Positions 1 to 6,614 of a DNA stretch of 13,401 nt are shown piece by piece. The stretch is from JBLHKW01 sp047618565. Its GTDB lineage: Bacteria > Planctomycetota > UBA1135 > GCA-002686595. A model generated the notes under the pieces. The model was not told where the DNA came from. It was given only the letters and a program-made list of their open reading frames with translations, and ran no database searches. The translations under genes were made by a program, and so were the position numbers. Numbering within the stretch: position 1 is the stretch's first letter; every line of letters starts with the position of its first letter. The stretch covers positions 1-13,401 of the forward strand of contig JBLHKW010000139.1 in NCBI GenBank assembly GCA_047618565.1. The letters run 5' to 3'.

Positions 1-2022
1 CAGATGGCCGCGCACACCTACCTCGCGTCCGGTTCGTTCACGCTGGCCTTGACGGTTACCGACGACTTCGGCGCGAGCGACATGACCTCGGTCACGATCG
101 ATGTGACACCGTCGCCGAACGTGGTCATCGTCACCCAGCCCGCGCCCCAGAGTGTGCTCGAGGGTCAAGTGGCCTCCTTCACCGTCGTGGCCGACGGAGC
201 AGCGCCGCTCTCCTACCAGTGGCAGCGTGATCTGGTGGATATCCCTGGCGCGACGGCGGCCTCCTACTCCACGCCGAGCACGGTGCTTACCGATCATGGA
301 GCCTTGTTCCGCTGCATCGTGTCGAACGCGGCCAGTAGCGAGCCCAGCGATGCCGCATCCCTGTCGGTCACGCCGGCCGGAGCGCGCATCACGGACGGGC
401 TCGTCAGCTTCTACGACTTCATGGATGGATCGGGCGCCACGGTTCGGGACCGCTCGGGTGTCGCACCGGCGCTCGACCTGAGCATCGATGACCCGGCCGC
501 GACCACCTGGCTCGCGGGCGGCGGACTCGACATCGCGTCCCCCACCACACTGCGCACGTTGACTCCGGCCTCCAAGATCAACACGGCCGTGCAGGCCAGT
601 GGCGCGCTGACCGTCGAGCTGTGGTGCAAGCCCGCGAGCCCCTCGCAGTCCGGGCCGGCGCGCATCATCGCACTCTCACAGGATGGCTTCCCCACGGGCG
701 GCAACCTGATCATCGGCCAGGGGTCGCGCTACTCGGTGCGCTTCAGGACAGACAACACCGATCAATACGGGCTGCCGGGACTCGCGGGTCCGGGAGCGCC
801 GACAACGCTGACGCACCTCGTCTTCACGCGCGCCGCGGACGGCAGCACGGCACTCCATGTGAACAACGCCCTGGCCAGCGTGGGAATCTCGGCTGGCGGA
901 CTGGATGCGTGGGGCGACTACGTCCTGGCAATTGCGAACGAACCCACCGGGGATCGTCCCTGGCGCGGCACGCTCTTCCTCGTGGCCCTGTACGACCGCG
1001 TCCTGTCCGGTGCCGAGATCGGGCAGAACCACGACGCGGGTCCGGGCACGGTCCCGATCGCACCGGTGATCACGGGCCAGCCGGCTGACCAGGCCGCACC
1101 TGAGGGCTCGCCGGCGACGTTCACCGTCGTCGCGACGGGAACGCAGCTGCAGTATCAATGGGAACGCTTCGACGGGTCGCTCTGGAATGCGCTGGCGGGC
1201 GGCGGCTCGGCGAGTTACACGACCGCAGACACGGTGCCTGCGGATGATGGCGCGACCTTCCGCTGCCTGGTCTCGAACGGCGTTGGCTCGGTCACCAGCG
1301 CGAGCGCGCTGCTGACGATACTCGCCCCCAGCCCGCGGGTCGTCGCTGGCTTGCTGGCGCTCTATCAGTTCGAGGAGCAAGTCGGCACGACGGTGGCCGA
1401 CATCTCCGGTAGCGGTCCCGCGCTGGACCTCTCGATCGCTGACATGGGTGCCGTAACCTGGATCGCCGGTGGCGGACTCTCCGTGGACAGCTCGGTGGTC
1501 ATCTCGAGCGGGACGCCCGCCACGAAGATCACCGATGCGGTCGCCCTGTCGGACGCCATCACGCTCGAAGCGTGGATCCGCCCCACCGTCAGCATCCAGA
1601 GCGGACCGGCGCGCATCCTCGCGCTGTCCACCGACGGCGGCGCGAATGGAGCGAACGTCATGCTGGGCCAGACCGACAAGTACGAGGCACGCCTGCTCAC
1701 CAGCAACACCAACCGCTACGGACTGCCCGGCCTGGCGACGGCGCCCGCCACGGCGAGCACCGGCCTGACGCATGTCGTCTACTCCCGCGACCCCGGTGGC
1801 GCAACGGCGATGTACATCGACGGCATGCTCGTAAGCTCGGGCTCGATCGGCGGCACGACTGGCGTCTGGGATCCGACGCGACCGCTCGTCCTGGCCAACG
1901 AGCCCCCCGGGGATCGACCCTGGTTGGGAGAGCTGCACCTGGTAGCCCTCTTCCAGCGCGCATTGACACCCGCGGAGGTCGCCCAGAACTTCGCGGTCGG
2001 CCCGCACCCTGTCATCGAGTAA
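1..2022 (+). CDS. Large modular extracellular protein, C-terminal part (PKD / Ig-like / LamG), 5' end outside the window
   Basis: The frame is open from the first base (a Gln codon precedes the first visible Met), so the true start lies upstream. In order: the last strands of a PKD-type domain (about bases 1-111, with the LTVTDDFG motif); an Ig-like domain (118-378, core Trp at 220, F-strand Cys at 313); a LamG/concanavalin-like jelly roll (about 382-1050); a second Ig-like domain (1063-1326, Trp at 1159, Cys at 1264); and a second LamG domain (1336-2001). Both LamG copies share QSGPARI, YGLPGLA, GDRPW and LVAL, so the Ig-LamG pair is an internal duplication. Such domains usually bind carbohydrate or mediate adhesion outside the cell; no catalytic motif is visible. 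The protein ends shortly after the last LamG strand with no LPxTG, PEP-CTERM or autotransporter-like end, so its means of attachment is unknown. It converges on the glycan operon with a 5-nt gap. Domain calls are fairly sure; the biological role is inference. Confidence 0.9.
   Translation, partial: QMAAHTYLASGSFTLALTVTDDFGASDMTSVTIDVTPSPNVVIVTQPAPQSVLEGQVASFTVVADGAAPLSYQWQRDLVDIPGATAASYSTPSTVLTDHGALFRCIVSNAASSEPSDAASLSVTPAGARITDGLVSFYDFMDGSGATVRDRSGVAPALDLSIDDPAATTWLAGGGLDIASPTTLRTLTPASKINTAVQASGALTVELWCKPASPSQSGPARIIALSQDGFPTGGNLIIGQGSRYSVRFRTDNTDQYGLPGLAGPGAPTTLTHLVFTRAADGSTALHVNNALASVGISAGGLDAWGDYVLAIANEPTGDRPWRGTLFLVALYDRVLSGAEIGQNHDAGPGTVPIAPVITGQPADQAAPEGSPATFTVVATGTQLQYQWERFDGSLWNALAGGGSASYTTADTVPADDGATFRCLVSNGVGSVTSASALLTILAPSPRVVAGLLALYQFEEQVGTTVADISGSGPALDLSIADMGAVTWIAGGGLSVDSSVVISSGTPATKITDAVALSDAITLEAWIRPTVSIQSGPARILALSTDGGANGANVMLGQTDKYEARLLTSNTNRYGLPGLATAPATASTGLTHVVYSRDPGGATAMYIDGMLVSSGSIGGTTGVWDPTRPLVLANEPPGDRPWLGELHLVALFQRALTPAEVAQNFAVGPHPVIE
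118..2001 (+). repeat. Tandem Ig-like + LamG domain duplication within the surface protein
   Basis: Two units of roughly 310-315 residues follow each other: Ig-like 118-378 plus LamG 382-1050, then Ig-like 1063-1326 plus LamG 1336-2001. The LamG halves match closely at the protein level: the same QSGPARI segment, a GQ-x3-Y stretch, YGLPGLA, a TH-V segment, an ANEP-GDRPW segment and a closing AE-QN. At the DNA level they have drifted, so the duplication is old and this is not a recombining perfect repeat. Confidence 0.8.
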
Positions 2023-2027
2023 CGCCG

Positions 2028-3455
2028 TCAGCGTGGCGGCCGCTGCTCCGGCAGCGCGCGCACAGGATCATGCGGTCCACCGCTGGCGAGCACCGGTCGG
2101 AGTGCCAGCGGATTGATGGGACCAGGCCTGCGAGCGCGTCTCTTCGCCCGGCTCCTGGCCGTCAGCGTGTCGCCCAGGCTCGCGGCGATCCCGAGCTGGA
2201 TGAACCAGAGCGTGTCCATCTGCCCGAAGTAGCCCAGGACGATCATGCAGATCGAGTGCACGAAGAAGATCACGCCGACCGTCCAGCCGCGCCTTCTGTC
2301 GCGCAGATTGCGGGCCGCACGCACCATGCGCCCGCTGATGCCGAATCCGAGCACGAGCAAGCGGATGAATAGCAGCAGGGTCAGGAAACCGCCGCCGATG
2401 CCCACGATCAGGTAGGTGTTGGTGACATCGTGCAGACCCCAGCCCCAGTGCTGGGTTGTCGGCGTGCCGAACAGAGCCCACTCCTCGAAGCGGTAGATGG
2501 CCTGATCGATCAGCCGGTACCGGTGGTAGCCCGTGGATCCGCCGACGATGTCGATGCGTCCGATCAGAGACCAGACCGGGCCCTTCATCACGAAATGCAA
2601 CCCGATCAGCGCGAGCAGGCCACCCAGCCGGATCGTGGGCATCAACCTGCGGACGGGAAAGAAGCACGCGCCCACGATCCCGAGCATGACGCACACGACC
2701 GGCGTGCTGGAGGAGCTGGCGGCGATGATGAACAGCGAGCAGAAGATGCCGACCGTGGCGATCAGGCGATCACGACCCTCGATCCAGCTCAGCACGATCC
2801 ACGGGAGCGTCAGCGCCCAGAACGAGCCGGCGACGATCGGGTGCGCGAAGGCACCCTGGCAGCGCAGGCGCCCCTCGCGAATGGCGGTGATCTCGTTGAC
2901 GCCCCCGAAGAACGCGAATGGATTCCTGCCTGTCGTCTTCTCGACCATGAAGGCCAGCGCAACGGGGACCGACAGGATCGCCAGGACCCGGGTAAGGGTG
3001 GCCACGTCATCCCACGAGCGGATCAACACGCGGGCGATGAAGTACATGCCCGCGAACTCCACGGCGCGCCCGATCTTGAAGATGAGCGCGGCGGACGTCC
3101 CGATGCCGATGGTGTGGATCACGATCCCGGACAGCGCCCAGAGCATGACCGCGGTGTCCATCCGGTTGCGACGGATGCCACGCAGCTCGCCACGCATGAA
3201 GATGCGCAGGACGCCGGCCACCACGAGCAAGCGCACGAAGGAGAAGTCGAGACCGAAGACGGCCACGCGCTGAGCGATGGAGACGAAGGTCAGCAACGCC
3301 ATCACCGGCACCAGCGCGAGGCGCCGCGGCGACGCGATCAGCATCAGACTGAATACCAGGATGGCGACCAGGCCAAGCGGGTGCAGGACGGTCTTGTCCT
3401 TGTGCTCGATCCCCAGGATCAGGGGCTCGGCCTGCTGCAGCAGCGCCATCATCAT
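2028..3455 (-). CDS. O-antigen ligase / polymerase-like integral membrane protein (Wzy_C type)
   Basis: A 475-residue protein with about ten or eleven hydrophobic segments and a larger loop in the second half. Family members join or polymerise undecaprenyl-linked glycans at the periplasmic face of the inner membrane. Recognisable features are GAFAHP (residues 201-206, with Arg198 just before) at the start of a membrane helix, an SSSSTP stretch (247-252), a loop with GGSTGYHRYRLIDQ (305-318), then WGWGLHDVTNTYL (337-349), which matches the usual His/Asn-Tyr-Leu motif before a glycine-rich helix. The start is a run of three ATG codons; a GGGGGA stretch at 3463-3468 lies 7 nt before the first. 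The last 40 or so residues are basic, proline-rich and not membrane-like. It is the last gene of the minus-strand series, 123 nt after the glycosyltransferase. Polymerase versus ligase cannot be told apart from sequence alone; the acceptor is unknown. Confidence 0.85.
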   Translation of the reverse strand: MMMALLQQAEPLILGIEHKDKTVLHPLGLVAILVFSLMLIASPRRLALVPVMALLTFVSIAQRVAVFGLDFSFVRLLVVAGVLRIFMRGELRGIRRNRMDTAVMLWALSGIVIHTIGIGTSAALIFKIGRAVEFAGMYFIARVLIRSWDDVATLTRVLAILSVPVALAFMVEKTTGRNPFAFFGGVNEITAIREGRLRCQGAFAHPIVAGSFWALTLPWIVLSWIEGRDRLIATVGIFCSLFIIAASSSSTPVVCVMLGIVGACFFPVRRLMPTIRLGGLLALIGLHFVMKGPVWSLIGRIDIVGGSTGYHRYRLIDQAIYRFEEWALFGTPTTQHWGWGLHDVTNTYLIVGIGGGFLTLLLFIRLLVLGFGISGRMVRAARNLRDRRRGWTVGVIFFVHSICMIVLGYFGQMDTLWFIQLGIAASLGDTLTARSRAKRRARRPGPINPLALRPVLASGGPHDPVRALPEQRPPR

Positions 3456-3462
3456 GCGCGCA

Positions 3463-3468
3463 TCCCCC
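3463..3468 (-). promoter_or_regulatory. Likely ribosome binding site of the O-antigen ligase-like gene
   Basis: On the minus strand this reads GGGGGA, 7 nt before the first of three consecutive in-frame ATG codons (3455, 3452, 3449). Its position favours initiation at the ATG cluster, although which of the three is used cannot be decided. Confidence 0.45.
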
Positions 3469-3578
3469 GCCGGCGAATGGACAGCGGCGCCTGGTGCTCA
3501 CGGGCACGGACGGTCCCCCGAACGCGCGCGCCGAAGCCTACTGACCAGGTTGGAAGATTCAGAGCTCCCATGGAACCT

Positions 3579-4367
3579 CTAGCAGCCGAACCCGAGTCTG
3601 CGGCCTACGGCGCGGGCGGCCTTGCGCCAACCCATGTAGTGCTCGATTTGCCAGGGCTCGTCGAGCAGGTTGCGCAGGATGCGATCGCGAACCTTCCAGT
3701 ACTCCGCCAGGGTGCCGTCGCCGCGCTCGCGTGCGAAGGCCTCCTCGTTGCGCAGCAGTGAGTGCTCGCTCTTCGGGTCGTCCATGTGCTCCTGGTAGAT
3801 GAACGGATAGTAGAACCCGTTGACGTAACCGGCGCGCGCCAGCTTGGTCCAGTATCCCGTGGTCCCGGGCCCGACGATCGGTCCCAGCTCCTTGTAGATC
3901 CGGTTCTTGGTCAACAGACCCGTGCCGCAGGTCCACGGATGGCGCAGGATGCGGTGCTCACCGAAGGTCTGGATCTTGTGCGCGGCGCGCTTCTCGTCGA
4001 AGTCGTCCTCGAAGAAGTGCCAGCACGCGATTACACCCAGCTCCGGGATGTCCTCATGGGCCTTCCGCAGCGGCTCGGTCCAGCCCGGCGTGAGAATGCA
4101 GTCGTTGTCGAGCTTGCCGAGCAGCTCGGCGTCCGAACGCTGCCAGACCGTGTTGACCGCGTCGACCTGTCCGACGTTCTCGTCCGACAGGACGATGTCC
4201 TTGATGCGCGGGTCGCTGATGCTGCGCAGGTACTCCTGGGTCCCATCGCTGGACGCGTTGTCCCAGATGGTCAGGGAGAAACTCTGCGAGGGATCATCCA
4301 GGACGCTCTGCAGGGCGCGCCTGGTGAAGTCGATGCGGTTGTAGCTGACGAAAGCGAGCTCGATCAT
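3579..4367 (-). CDS. Family 2 glycosyltransferase (GT-A fold)
   Basis: A 262-residue soluble protein, likely a cytoplasmic enzyme transferring a sugar from a nucleotide sugar to a lipid-linked or glycan acceptor. It opens directly with the first GT-A strand (IELAFVSYNR), followed by WDNASSDGTQE (35-45), the nucleotide-binding part, and KLDNDC (85-90), whose Asp-Asn-Asp at 87-89 fills the DXD metal-binding position. A later CGTGLLT (147-153) and YQEHMDD (191-197) sit where family 2 enzymes have acceptor and base motifs. The ATG at 4367 is chosen because AGGGA at 4373-4377 lies 5 nt upstream and the GT fold begins at residue 2. An in-frame ATG at 4469 would add 34 non-conserved residues. It lies 188 nt after the methyltransferase stop and 123 nt before the O-antigen ligase-like gene. 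Donor and acceptor are unknown. It shares the DNAS-DGTQE motif with the other GT in the operon but is otherwise divergent. Confidence 0.85.
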   Translation of the reverse strand: MIELAFVSYNRIDFTRRALQSVLDDPSQSFSLTIWDNASSDGTQEYLRSISDPRIKDIVLSDENVGQVDAVNTVWQRSDAELLGKLDNDCILTPGWTEPLRKAHEDIPELGVIACWHFFEDDFDEKRAAHKIQTFGEHRILRHPWTCGTGLLTKNRIYKELGPIVGPGTTGYWTKLARAGYVNGFYYPFIYQEHMDDPKSEHSLLRNEEAFARERGDGTLAEYWKVRDRILRNLLDEPWQIEHYMGWRKAARAVGRRLGFGC

Positions 4368-4369
4368 TG

Positions 4370-4395
4370 CGGTCCCTGGTGGAGTCGGTCCCTGG
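4370..4395 (-). repeat. Direct repeat of 10 bp carrying the ribosome binding site
   Basis: CCAGGGACCG occurs twice on the minus strand (4386-4395 and 4370-4379), 16 nt apart start to start, just before the ATG at 4367. The copy nearest the gene supplies the AGGGA Shine-Dalgarno-like sequence 5 nt from the start; the other copy places the same sequence 21 nt away. It could be a small duplication or a site bound twice by a regulator; there is no evidence to choose. Confidence 0.6.
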
Positions 4396-4437
4396 CACTT
4401 CTTCAACGGGCTGCTGGCCCGGGTTATCCGTGCGCTA

Positions 4438-4454
4438 CGGGGCAAGTCGCCCCG
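4438..4454 (-). other. Stem-loop in the leader of the 3579-4367 glycosyltransferase
   Basis: CGGGGC and GCCCCG form a perfect 6-bp GC-rich stem around a 5-nt loop. No T-run follows, so it is not a standard terminator. It would fall at the very start of a transcript from the candidate promoter at 4462-4491. Short GC stems arise often by chance at this base composition. Confidence 0.35.
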
Positions 4455-4461
4455 CGTTGGC

Positions 4462-4491
4462 ATTCTCACTCAACTCCCCGCCCAAGGTCAA
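4462..4491 (-). promoter_or_regulatory. Possible sigma70-type promoter for the last two genes
   Basis: On the minus strand TTGACC (4486-4491) is followed after 18 nt by GAGAAT (4462-4467): five of six and four of six matches to the -35 and -10 consensus, with acceptable spacing. It lies in the 188-nt gap between the methyltransferase and the glycosyltransferase, about 95 nt before the ATG at 4367, the longest internal gap in the series. The match is modest and the organism's sigma factor preferences are unknown. Confidence 0.25.
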
Positions 4492-4555
4492 CGCCCGAGC
4501 CCGCCCGCAAGCCCGCCTCGAACGAGCGCCGGCGCAGACCGGCCGACCCGCGCTC

Positions 4556-5491
4556 TCACCCACCGGGCTTCGTCCAGACCGCGTTGAGGGCCACGGTGAG
4601 CAGCTCCTGATCCTCGTACAGGGCGAGATCGCCGGCGGCCCGCGCGCGCGCCAGCTCGTCGCGCAGGTTCGGATTGCTGTCCTCTTCGGTCTCGATCTCT
4701 GCCCCGGGCAGCTCCTCGGCCACCATGCTGACCCAGTCCGCGAGCGCGACGCGGTTGAGAAAGCTGTTCTCGATCACGGCGCCCTTCGACGACTCGCGCA
4801 GATGGGGCCAGTAGGGCAGGTCGCCACGCATCGCACCCAGGATTCTCACGTCGTGGCAACCGCTGTCGCTCGTGTACAGGTGCACGTTGATGTGCGCCAC
4901 CCCGCCCGGGCGCAGCACGCGTGCCACCTCGCGGAACGCCATCCGGGGGTCCCCGATGTGCTCGAACACGGCGCGCGAGAAGACCAGATCGAAGCCGTCA
5001 TCGGCAAAGTCCATGGCGGTCGCGTCCATCTGCAGCAGCTTCGGCCGCGGGACATCCGCGCGGCCCAGCGCTCGCGCAATCTCACGCCGCAGGCGCGCGT
5101 CGACACCGAGCGCCTTGCGCACCACGGTCTTGAGGAAGCGCAACGCGCCGTTGGTACGCAAGAGCCGCAGGTAGGGTCCCGGCGCCCAGCCCTGTGGATT
5201 GACGTCCAGATCGATGCCGATGGCATCGTTGTAGGTGGCCAGGTACGTCATGTGTCCCAGCTGCTGGCCGGGACCGATATCGAGCGCCTTCAGGCCGCGC
5301 ATCGGAATACCGGTCAGGCGCTCGACGCGCTCATCGACGACGCCCATCTCGCGCACGATCTCTGCCGCACGCTCCGGAATGGTGTGAACCTGGCTGCGGT
5401 AGAGGTTCAGGAGCTCGTTCGCACGCGCTCGAATCCCGATGCGGGTCGAGGTGTAGGACTTCGGAGCAGGGTCTTGGGTGGAGGAAGCCAT
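4556..5491 (-). CDS. SAM-dependent class I methyltransferase (Methyltransf_11 type)
   Basis: A 311-residue cytoplasmic enzyme predicted to move a methyl group from S-adenosylmethionine to an unidentified acceptor; in this setting a sugar of the glycan or its lipid carrier is plausible. Motif I is ALDIGPGQ (69-76), the acidic end of strand 2 is GIDLD (92-96), motif II/III is LLQMDATAMDF (152-162), and the motif around FDLVFSRAVFEH (167-178) plus EVARVLRPGG (188-197) is typical of Methyltransf_11 proteins. An insertion of about 45 residues (105-150, rich in Arg and Leu) separates strand 2 from the adenine-binding Asp, longer than usual. The ATG at 5491 is 22 nt after the stop of the SGNH gene, so the two are surely co-transcribed, though no strong ribosome binding site is seen (AGGG lies 13 nt upstream). 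The substrate is unknown. Confidence 0.88.
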   Translation of the reverse strand: MASSTQDPAPKSYTSTRIGIRARANELLNLYRSQVHTIPERAAEIVREMGVVDERVERLTGIPMRGLKALDIGPGQQLGHMTYLATYNDAIGIDLDVNPQGWAPGPYLRLLRTNGALRFLKTVVRKALGVDARLRREIARALGRADVPRPKLLQMDATAMDFADDGFDLVFSRAVFEHIGDPRMAFREVARVLRPGGVAHINVHLYTSDSGCHDVRILGAMRGDLPYWPHLRESSKGAVIENSFLNRVALADWVSMVAEELPGAEIETEEDSNPNLRDELARARAAGDLALYEDQELLTVALNAVWTKPGG

Positions 5492-5513
5492 GGTCAGGCC
5501 ATTACCCTAAGCG

Positions 5514-6614
5514 TCAGTCCGCCAGAATGCCCGTCTCGAGAATTCGATCCGCGAGCACCTCGCCGGTCATCCGGCAGGCGAGCGGCGTCATGTGGCGATG
5601 GGAGCGCTCCCAGAACAGCACGTTGCCACGCTCTCGATCGAAGAGCTGCAACGGGCTGACCACGTCCAGATCGAAACTGGCGCCGTCGGGCGAGCGTGGG
5701 AACCTGGAGTTGAAGTCCGTCCGTGAAGAGTGGTCGGGGATGTCCAGGATCAAGAGCTCGGCTCCACGGGCCCGGCACTCGCTCTTCATCGTGCGCAGGA
5801 TCGCGATCGTCAGCTCTCCCGTCGCCTCGAAGGGATTGGGATAGAAACGTGCCTCCCACGGCGCGTCCGCGGGACCCGCCGGCTCATCGTTGGAGCCCTT
5901 CTTGAGCCGGAACAGGGCCGCCTTCACGACGCGCGCCAGAAACTCCCGCGACCAGACGTAGAGGTGACTGTTGCCGGCGATCCAGCGGTAGGCCGAGTAT
6001 CCGGCCAGGCGCTTGCGAAGCTTCAGGCCGGGGAGATAGCTGCTGGCGACGCGTTCGACGCCCCCGCTCGCGTCGAGCTTGAACAGGTTGCTGCGGATGT
6101 TGTCCGTGAAGTCCGAGCTGTGCCACGCCACGAGCACCAGGTCCGGCTCGTAGCGAAAGCCCTCATTCTGGAGCTGGATGAGCTCCTCGGCGTTGCCGAA
6201 GCCTGAAACGCTCAGGTTGATGACCTCGCAATCCGCGCCGGCGGCACCCAGGCGGCGCTGCATCTCGGCCAGGAAGGTGTCTTCCAGATCGACGCCATAG
6301 CCCAGGCCATAGGAGTCCCCGAGGACGACGATGCGGCGCGTACCCGCCGGCTTCTCGTAGGGAAACTCCCTGTCCGCGCGGATGCCCCGGGCGTTGGTCC
6401 TGATCTGCACCCGGTACTCGGGCGTGCTGTGCCAGTAAGAGAGTGACGCGCTGTTGCAGCGCACACCGAAGTCCGTGCCGTCGACGTAGCGCGGCAGAAA
6501 GGCCACGGGTGCGAGGACGCGCAGGAACATCTCCGCCGCGAGGACGCTCCAGAGGACGGCGAATGCGGCGCGCCGAGCGCGTTGCACCCAGGATCGACGG
6601 GTCTCAGAAGGCAA
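5514..6614 (-). CDS. Membrane-anchored SGNH/GDSL-family protein, larger (366 aa), with altered catalytic blocks
   Basis: A basic N terminus and one hydrophobic segment (about residues 16-40) suggest a type II anchor with the bulk outside the cytoplasm. Block I is clear: VVLGDSYG (96-103, nucleophile Ser101). Block II is probably SVSGFGNAEE (135-144). Block III is WHSSDFTDN (164-172), where relatives usually have Asn before the first Asp; here it is Ser167. Block V is WERSHRHMTPLA (335-346); His341 is in place but the Asp normally two or three residues before it is absent. SGNH proteins beside MBOAT proteins (AlgJ/AlgX, PatB) transfer or remove acetyl groups on periplasmic glycans. The first codon is TTG, 11 nt inside the MBOAT gene, with AGGAG at 6625-6629 10 nt upstream; a GTG at 6587 is an alternative. 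Family is sure; catalytic competence is in doubt. Confidence 0.85.
   Translation of the reverse strand: MPSETRRSWVQRARRAAFAVLWSVLAAEMFLRVLAPVAFLPRYVDGTDFGVRCNSASLSYWHSTPEYRVQIRTNARGIRADREFPYEKPAGTRRIVVLGDSYGLGYGVDLEDTFLAEMQRRLGAAGADCEVINLSVSGFGNAEELIQLQNEGFRYEPDLVLVAWHSSDFTDNIRSNLFKLDASGGVERVASSYLPGLKLRKRLAGYSAYRWIAGNSHLYVWSREFLARVVKAALFRLKKGSNDEPAGPADAPWEARFYPNPFEATGELTIAILRTMKSECRARGAELLILDIPDHSSRTDFNSRFPRSPDGASFDLDVVSPLQLFDRERGNVLFWERSHRHMTPLACRMTGEVLADRILETGILAD

Noticed and set aside
676..2007. Long open frame on the minus strand opposite the left surface protein (443 codons).
   Set aside because: Its product is Arg/Gly/Asp-rich without domain patterns, and the plus frame carries clear Ig and LamG domains. 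Antisense frames stay open easily at this GC content.
1960..2022. Looked for a PEP-CTERM, LPxTG or similar sorting tag at the C terminus of the left protein, and likewise at 10083-10200 for the right one.
   Set aside because: Neither end has the motif plus hydrophobic helix plus basic tail; both stop right after a beta-sandwich domain.
2041..2056. CGCTGC/GCAGCG stem with a 4-nt loop just after the left surface-protein gene, as a terminator.
   Set aside because: No T-run follows, it lies inside the coding end of the convergent gene, and 6-bp GC stems are common by chance here.
2430..3761. Long plus-strand open frame (443 codons) across the ligase-like gene and into the glycosyltransferase.
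   Set aside because: Rich in Asp, His, Arg and Gln with no recognisable fold; it is the mirror of real membrane and GT genes on the other strand.
4368..4469. N-terminal extension of the glycosyltransferase starting at the ATG at 4469.
   Set aside because: The extra 34 residues resemble no GT sequence, no ribosome binding site was identified for it, and a good AGGGA-5 nt-ATG start exists at 4367 at the beginning of the fold.
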